From S015-6 sp964384945 (GTDB taxonomy: Bacteria > Desulfobacterota > DSWW01): a stretch of DNA of 8,931 nucleotides. Shown piece by piece: positions 5,332 through 8,931 of this stretch (positions are counted from its first letter, which is position 1; the number at the start of each line of letters is the position of its first letter). The stretch is from assembly GCA_964384945.1 (NCBI GenBank), contig CAYLMK010000052.1, positions 1-8,931 of the forward strand, in the 5' to 3' direction. The notes below the pieces were generated by a model that made no database searches, was not told the DNA's origin, and saw only the letters and a program-made list of their open reading frames with translations. The translations under genes were made by a program, and so were the position numbers.

Positions 5332-5374
5332 AAACCCCCTCACGGATCTTGACGAAAGGGTCCAGAGGGGGTTT
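5332..5374 (+). promoter_or_regulatory. Hairpin upstream of the transposon's first gene
   Basis: AAACCCCCTC and GAGGGGGTTT form a perfect 10-bp stem with a 23-base loop, followed by a short TTTT-CC run, 35 bases before the TTG start. It could stop read-through transcription from outside, a common safeguard in transposons, or control the leader. The T-run is too short for a confident terminator call. Confidence 0.45.
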
Positions 5375-5409
5375 TCCTCCTTTGTCCACCAAGACGAGGA
5401 GGGAATCCC

Positions 5410-6003
5410 TTGTATCACAATCTGCTCACGGATAGGAAGTTTCATGAGGCGCTGGTCGAGTTGGATGCGAAGCTGGCCGAAGAGGCCCGGGCGGCCGGGT
5501 GTCCCTGCGGGGGCCGCCTTCATGCCGCCCATTATCCCCGCAAGCCCCGGGGCGGCCCTGAAGACCTGGGTCCCGGGTACGAGCGCAGGTGGAGCTTCTG
5601 CTGTGACCGGGACGGCTGCCGGGCAAGAGTCACCCCTGCGTCGGTTCGGTTCCTCGGCCGCCGCGTCTACCTGGGCACAGCGGTTGTTCTGGTCAGCATC
5701 CTGGCGCACGGGCTCACCGCGGGCAGGCTCTGCCGATTGCGCGATCGGCTCGGCGGCAGCCTGAGCGTGCGCACGATCGAACGGTGGCGCCTTTGGTGGC
5801 ACACCGCCTTCCCTGCCGGCCCCTTCTGGAAGAAAGTCCGGGGGCGCTTCCTGCCTGCTGTGGATATTCACCGTCTTCCCGCCTCGCTGCTGGAACGATT
5901 TCTCCATGCGTCCCTTGCCGAGCGCCTGCATGCGTTGCTTATCCTGCTTCTGCCCATCTCCACCGCATGCGTTTCCGGAGCAAGCTTGCTTGTGGGACGA
6001 TAG
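5410..6003 (+). CDS. Zinc-ribbon/HTH transposon accessory protein
   Basis: The 197-residue product has a Cys cluster suited to one zinc ion: C31-P-C33 and C64-C65...C70. Around it are CPCGGRLHAAHYPRKPRG and RRWSFCCDRDGCRARVTP, with SVRFLGRRVYLG after. Residues about 100-131 (HGLTAGRLCRLRDRLGG, then SLSVRTIERWRLWW) look like a helix-turn-helix. The arrangement recalls InsA-type zinc-ribbon plus HTH proteins of insertion sequences, which bind element ends or repress transposition; that role is inferred. The last 40 residues are Leu/Ala/Ser-rich. The start is a TTG supported by AGGAGGG 6 bases upstream, an excellent ribosome binding site, whereas no ATG is well placed. The gene precedes the transposase by 103 bases in the same direction. 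I remember similar proteins beside this type of transposase in deltaproteobacterial genomes but know no official name. Confidence 0.75.
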   Translation: MYHNLLTDRKFHEALVELDAKLAEEARAAGCPCGGRLHAAHYPRKPRGGPEDLGPGYERRWSFCCDRDGCRARVTPASVRFLGRRVYLGTAVVLVSILAHGLTAGRLCRLRDRLGGSLSVRTIERWRLWWHTAFPAGPFWKKVRGRFLPAVDIHRLPASLLERFLHASLAERLHALLILLLPISTACVSGASLLVGR

Positions 6004-6051
6004 CCGCCCGCAGAAGATGCGTGTGGCGAAGCCGGATTCCACTGGTTTATA

Positions 6052-6105
6052 GTCGCCGCCATCACGCATTCCAGCAGCCCGGAGGCTGCCGACAGGCGGG
6101 GCGAC
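6052..6105 (+). promoter_or_regulatory. Inverted structure over the transposase ribosome binding site
   Basis: GTCGCCGCC (6052-6060) can pair with GGCGGGGCGAC (6095-6105) around an inner hairpin, GCAGCC-CGGA-GGCTGC (6074-6089). The right arm contains the only plausible Shine-Dalgarno (GGCGGGG) just before the ATG at 6107, so folding would hide it. This fits translational down-control of the transposase, as in other transposons. It is predicted by eye only. Confidence 0.4.
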
Positions 6106-6106
6106 C

Positions 6107-7564
6107 ATGAATCCAGAAGATCCGGACAACAGAAATCAACGCTGGGCGCGTTTGCGCTTCGCGATCGTGGGACCTCTTTTGGCCGCGCCTCCCGAGGCCG
6201 GAGAACTCCGCCGGCAGTTGGATCATCTCTGCACACAACGCTGGAGGCATCCGGAGACCGGCGATCCGATCCGCTTCGCCCGTTCCACCATCGAACGCTG
6301 GTATTACGCCGCCCGTGCCTCACAAAGCCCCATCGAGGTCCTGCACCGCCGGGTGCGAAAAGACGCGGGCAGCCAGCCCAGCCTGCCTGTGGCCCTGCGT
6401 GCGGCCATCCGCTCCCAGTACCAAGCGCACAAGGGCTGGACCGTGCAACTGCACTTTGACAACCTGGCCGCTTACCTCTCGGAGCATCCCGAACTCGGCC
6501 CTCTGCCCTCCTACTCGAGCGTACGCCGTTTCTTCAAGGCCCAGGGGCTGTTCCGCCAACGTCGGAAACGCTCACCGTCCACACCGGGCAGCTTGATGGC
6601 CGAACAGCGCCTGGCCACCTTGGAGGTCCGCAGCTTTGAGATCCCTTATGTCGGCGGCCTCTGGCATCTGGACTTCCACCAGGGGCACCGCAAGGTACTC
6701 ACCCCCGAAGGCCAATGGGCCATCGCCCATCTGCTGGGTGTGCTCGACGATCACTCCTGCCTGGCAGCCCATCTCCAATGGTACCTGGAGGAATCCTCCC
6801 AAACGCTCGCCCACGGGCTCTCTCAAGCCATCCAGAAACGAGGCCTGCCCCGTTCCCTTATGACCGACCAGGGCCCGGCCATGATGGCCGCCGAAATCCA
6901 GCAGGGGCTCCTGGATCTGGGGATCCTGCATGAGCCCACGTTGCCCTACAGCCCCTATCAGAACGCCAAACAAGAGGTCTTCTGGGCCACCGTCGAAGGC
7001 CGCCTGATGGCCATGCTCGAAGGGGTCGAACCCCTCAGCCTGGACCTTCTCAACCAGGCCACCCAGGCCTGGGTCGAACTGGAGTATAACCAAAAAATCC
7101 ACTCCGAGATCGGCCAGAAACCCCTGGACCGCTTCCTCCAGGGGCCTGATGTCAGCCGCCCAAGCCCTTCGAGCGAAGAGTTGCGGCGCGCCTTCCGGAT
7201 GAAAATCTCTCGCAAGCAACGGCGCACGGACGGCACCGTGTCCCTGGAAGGACGCCGCTTCGAAATCCCCTCCCGGTTCCGGCATCTCGAGCGCCTCTGG
7301 GTGCGCTACGCCCGATGGGACTTGCGCCGGGTCGATCTGGTTGACCCCCGAACCGGCGTGATCCTCTGTCCCATCCATCCCGTAGACAAAGCACGAAACG
7401 CCGAGGGACTGCGCCGAACCCTGGAGCCCGTATCCGAGGAACCGACTGCTCCCGCCCCCAGCGGAATCGCCCCGCTGCTCGAAAAACTCATGCGAGCGTA
7501 TGCCGCCACGGGCCTCCCCCCGGCCTATCTACCCACGCGCGTAAAGGAGGATGACGACCCATGA
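6107..7564 (+). CDS. DDE transposase with integrase catalytic core (TniA/TnsB-like)
   Basis: The 485-residue product starts with a DNA-binding region (about 1-160) holding helix-turn-helix-like segments such as RFARSTIERWYYAARA and PSYSSVRRFFKAQGL. The RNase H-like core follows. The first Asp is D189 in GLWHLDFHQGHRKV, the second D254 in SLMTDQGPAMM, and the Glu is E290 in PYSPYQNAKQEVFWATVEG. There are 35 residues between D254 and E290, the classic DD(35)E spacing of retroviral-type integrases, so the triad is complete. A C-terminal beta-barrel-like region (about 365-450, DGTVSLEGRRFEIPSRFRHL) resembles the Mu/TniA C-terminal domain. The enzyme would cut and join the transposon ends. The gene ends in ATGA overlap with the ATPase. 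The ATG has only a weak Shine-Dalgarno. An IS481/IS21-like relative is possible, but the ATPase type favours the TniA group. Confidence 0.88.
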   Translation: MNPEDPDNRNQRWARLRFAIVGPLLAAPPEAGELRRQLDHLCTQRWRHPETGDPIRFARSTIERWYYAARASQSPIEVLHRRVRKDAGSQPSLPVALRAAIRSQYQAHKGWTVQLHFDNLAAYLSEHPELGPLPSYSSVRRFFKAQGLFRQRRKRSPSTPGSLMAEQRLATLEVRSFEIPYVGGLWHLDFHQGHRKVLTPEGQWAIAHLLGVLDDHSCLAAHLQWYLEESSQTLAHGLSQAIQKRGLPRSLMTDQGPAMMAAEIQQGLLDLGILHEPTLPYSPYQNAKQEVFWATVEGRLMAMLEGVEPLSLDLLNQATQAWVELEYNQKIHSEIGQKPLDRFLQGPDVSRPSPSSEELRRAFRMKISRKQRRTDGTVSLEGRRFEIPSRFRHLERLWVRYARWDLRRVDLVDPRTGVILCPIHPVDKARNAEGLRRTLEPVSEEPTAPAPSGIAPLLEKLMRAYAATGLPPAYLPTRVKEDDDP

Positions 7565-8394
7565 ACAAAAAACTGCTTGCCCTCTACGGCCTGAAGTGGA
7601 ACCCCTTCTCCCCCGAGGTCCCCACCGAGGCCCTGCTCACCAGCCCGAAAATCGAAACCTTCTGTTGGAGAATCGAGCAGGCCCTCGTGCGGGAAGGCGG
7701 CTTCGCCCTGGTCACGGGGGATGCAGGCATGGGAAAAAGCGTGGTCTTGCGCCTGCTGGCCGACAGGCTCTCGGCTATGAGCGACCTGAACGTGCGCGCC
7801 CTGGCCCATCCCCAGAGCAACCTGGCGGACTTCTACCGGGAAATGGGCGCCCTGTTCGGCTGTGCCCTCAAACCCCACAATCGCTGGGGAGGCTTCCAGG
7901 CCCTGCGGGAACGCTGGCAAGCCCATCTGGAGGCCACCCTGCTTCGCCCCGTGCTCCTGATCGACGAAGCCCAGGAGATGAATCCCGCCGTCTTGAGTGA
8001 ACTGCGCCTGCTGACCAGCACCCGCTTCGACAGCCGTATTATCCTCAGTGTGGTGCTCGCCGGCGACGGCCGCCTCATCGACCGACTCTCTCAGCCCGAC
8101 TTCGTGCCCCTGGGCAGCCGGATCCGAACCCGCCTCCTTCTGGACCCCTTGAGCCGCGACGAACTGCTCGCACACCTCAAGCACCTGCTCGCTACCGCAG
8201 GCAACCCCAGCCTCATGACCCCGCAATTGCTCGATACTCTCTGCGAGCATGCACTGGGCAACTTGAGAGTCATGACCAATTTGGGCATGGAGCTGCTCAC
8301 CGCGGCCGCCCAGCGGGAACTCACGCAGATCGACGAAAAACTCTACTTCGAAATCTTCTCCGCCCCGCGGCGTTCGGTCGCCAGGCGACGATGA
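7561..8394 (+). CDS. AAA+ ATPase, TniB/ExeA-like transposition regulator
   Basis: The 277-residue product begins MNKKLLALYGLKWNPFSPEV, a lead-in typical of ExeA/TniB-type ATPases (YGL..NPF). Walker A is GDAGMGKS at 53-60 with K59, and Walker B is LLIDE at 132-136 within PVLLIDEAQEMN. A sensor-1 segment follows (SVVLAGDGRL, about 161-170), then an arginine-finger-like LGSRIRTRL (about 181-189) and a C-terminal lid helix region (NLRVMTNLGMELL). Such proteins bind target DNA and recruit and activate the transposase (TniB, TnsC, MuB, IstB roles). It overlaps the transposase stop by 4 bp (ATGA), with GGAGG 11 bases upstream, so the two are translationally coupled and probably made in fixed ratio. 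ExeA of type II secretion has the same ATPase fold but is unlikely in this context. Confidence 0.88.
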   Translation: MNKKLLALYGLKWNPFSPEVPTEALLTSPKIETFCWRIEQALVREGGFALVTGDAGMGKSVVLRLLADRLSAMSDLNVRALAHPQSNLADFYREMGALFGCALKPHNRWGGFQALRERWQAHLEATLLRPVLLIDEAQEMNPAVLSELRLLTSTRFDSRIILSVVLAGDGRLIDRLSQPDFVPLGSRIRTRLLLDPLSRDELLAHLKHLLATAGNPSLMTPQLLDTLCEHALGNLRVMTNLGMELLTAAAQRELTQIDEKLYFEIFSAPRRSVARRR

Positions 8395-8469
8395 GATGCC
8401 ACAATGAAAACCCATTGTCCTGCCCGTCGCCATCGCCGAAATCAACACCCACGGCTACGTCCACCCCTG

Positions 8470-8501
8470 TCCATCAAATACCTTGAAAACGCCTCCATCA
8501 A
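8470..8501. repeat. Two TCCATCAA motifs downstream of the transposon genes
   Basis: TCCATCAA occurs at 8470-8477 and 8494-8501, 24 bases apart. The inverse TTGATG lies left of the genes at 5281-5286 within AGGTTTTTTGATG, matched on the right by CATCAAATACCT, the reverse complement of AGGTATTTGATG. Iterated short sites near the ends are the pattern of Tn7/Mu-like transposase binding. The rest of 8395-8576 shows only a 6-bp-stem hairpin (ACAATG/CATTGT, 8401-8418). Confidence 0.3.
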
Positions 8502-8576
8502 CAAGCGTGATCACTCTTAAACCTCCGAAGGCAGGATCCTTCATGGCCTGCGGGCGGTACCTCACCCCTTTTCTTC

Positions 8577-8918
8577 TCAAGCCAGCCGGAGACCCTCTTT
8601 CGCTATGGCTCTGGCAATTCCGTGTCCCTCCCGCATTCGGCCGGACGGAAGGATGAAGACCTCAACCGGAACCGGTGCTTCTGAGAAAACCAGTTGAGCT
8701 GCCTCCATGATCTGCTTGCAGAGGGCACGATCCTCACACGACGTCTCGACCGCAACGTCGGCGTCGCTGTGTGGTGTCGCGGTTCCTGAAGCAAAGGAGC
8801 CGAAAAGGTGCACGGCCATGATTTGACCGGACATCTGCTTCAAACGCCGGGCCAGAGCACGGAGGCGGCTCACTGTTGGCTCTGCGGGCAGGTGCTCCGG
8901 GCCGTTCCGCACAGGCAC
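8577..8918 (-). CDS. MNT-type minimal nucleotidyltransferase
   Basis: The 113-residue product carries the minimal nucleotidyltransferase motif VHLFGSFASGTATPHSDADV (about residues 36-55): G40-S41 bind the nucleotide, and D52 and D54 are the metal ligands. The usual third Asp, in a VDVVV-like strand after the core, is replaced by Glu at E86 in PVPVEVFIL. The size and fold match MntA-like antitoxins, which AMPylate and silence HEPN toxins encoded next to them; aadA-type enzymes are larger. No HEPN gene is visible downstream (lower coordinates), where the transposon flank begins, and any upstream partner would be outside the window. The start is a GTG with GGAG 8 bases before it, at the very edge of the window. 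Genes point towards the transposon, so the two are convergent. Confidence 0.82.
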   Translation of the reverse strand: MPVRNGPEHLPAEPTVSRLRALARRLKQMSGQIMAVHLFGSFASGTATPHSDADVAVETSCEDRALCKQIMEAAQLVFSEAPVPVEVFILPSGRMREGHGIARAIAKEGLRLA

Positions 8919-8931
8919 TTTGTCTTCTCCA

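Larger units (their letters stand above)
5257..8576 (+). mobile_element. Three-gene DDE transposon (zinc-ribbon protein, transposase, AAA+ ATPase); ends not defined
   Basis: Three adjacent plus-strand genes form a transposition unit: a Cys-rich zinc-ribbon/HTH protein, a DD(35)E transposase with an integrase core, and an AAA+ target-selection ATPase. The gene pair resembles TniA/TniB of Tn5053-like elements and TnsB/TnsC of Tn7-like elements. There is no resolvase and no TnsA-like endonuclease in the window. The limits given are the edges of recognisable flanking sequence (MITE fragment on the left, nucleotidyltransferase gene on the right), not mapped termini. I found no long terminal inverted repeat and no clear target-site duplication. 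Short TTGATG-type motifs lie in both flanks. Confidence 0.7.

Noticed and set aside
5263..6129. Minus-strand frame of 288 codons
   Set aside because: It is antisense to the zinc-ribbon gene, with no recognisable motif and Pro/Ala/Gly-rich content.
6572..7378. Minus-strand frame of 268 codons
   Set aside because: It is antisense to the transposase core carrying the DD(35)E triad.
7525..8448. Minus-strand frame of 307 codons
   Set aside because: It is the exact antisense of the AAA+ ATPase gene, which has all its motifs on the plus strand.
5265..8513. AGCGTGAGCA (5265-5274) and AGCGTGATCA (8504-8513) as a target-site duplication of the transposon
   Set aside because: The match is 9 of 10 and it is too long for this type of element. 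No terminal inverted repeat begins next to either copy, so chance is the better explanation.

Overview
The window looks like an accessory island from a GC-rich bacterium. The gene families, GC-rich codon use and the 'GGGGACAG'-type dispersed repeats resemble what is seen in Desulfobacterota (deltaproteobacteria) and related environmental lineages, but no ribosomal or core gene is present, so this is a low-confidence guess. There is no tRNA, rRNA or CRISPR array that I can see.

Layout. (1) 1-250: an N-terminal fragment of a DUF433 antitoxin-like gene on the minus strand, cut off near codon 49 and joined to unrelated DNA. (2) 397-2806: a 521-codon secreted EF-hand protein gene bracketed by two copies (B1, B2) of a MITE-like element with 17-bp terminal inverted repeats, with a decayed DUF433 copy (A1) between B1 and the gene. 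(3) 2824-3503: a DUF4160/DUF2442 pair with its own candidate promoter. (4) 3552-4103: a DUF433 3' end running into a second copy of the A repeat (A2), joined directly to the last 50 codons of a paralogue of the secreted protein and a third, shortened MITE (B3). This is a collapsed version of the A-gene-B layout in region 2. (5) 4109-5137: a DUF6922-like / AbiEii nucleotidyltransferase pair, probably a type IV toxin-antitoxin system, followed by another DUF433-DUF5615 junction fossil on the minus strand (about 5147-5220). (6) 5257-8576: a three-gene DDE transposon encoding a zinc-ribbon/HTH protein, a DD(35)E integrase-type transposase and an AAA+ ATPase of the TniB/ExeA kind. (7) 8577-8918: a small MNT-type nucleotidyltransferase on the minus strand.

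How it fits together. Apart from the secreted protein and the transposon, the recognisable genes belong to toxin-antitoxin or TA-like families, several of them fossil, interleaved with short non-autonomous repeats. The shared flanks of the intact and collapsed secreted-protein cassettes suggest duplication and recombination between repeats. The transposon genes look intact and translationally coupled. I could not fix the ends of the element with confidence.
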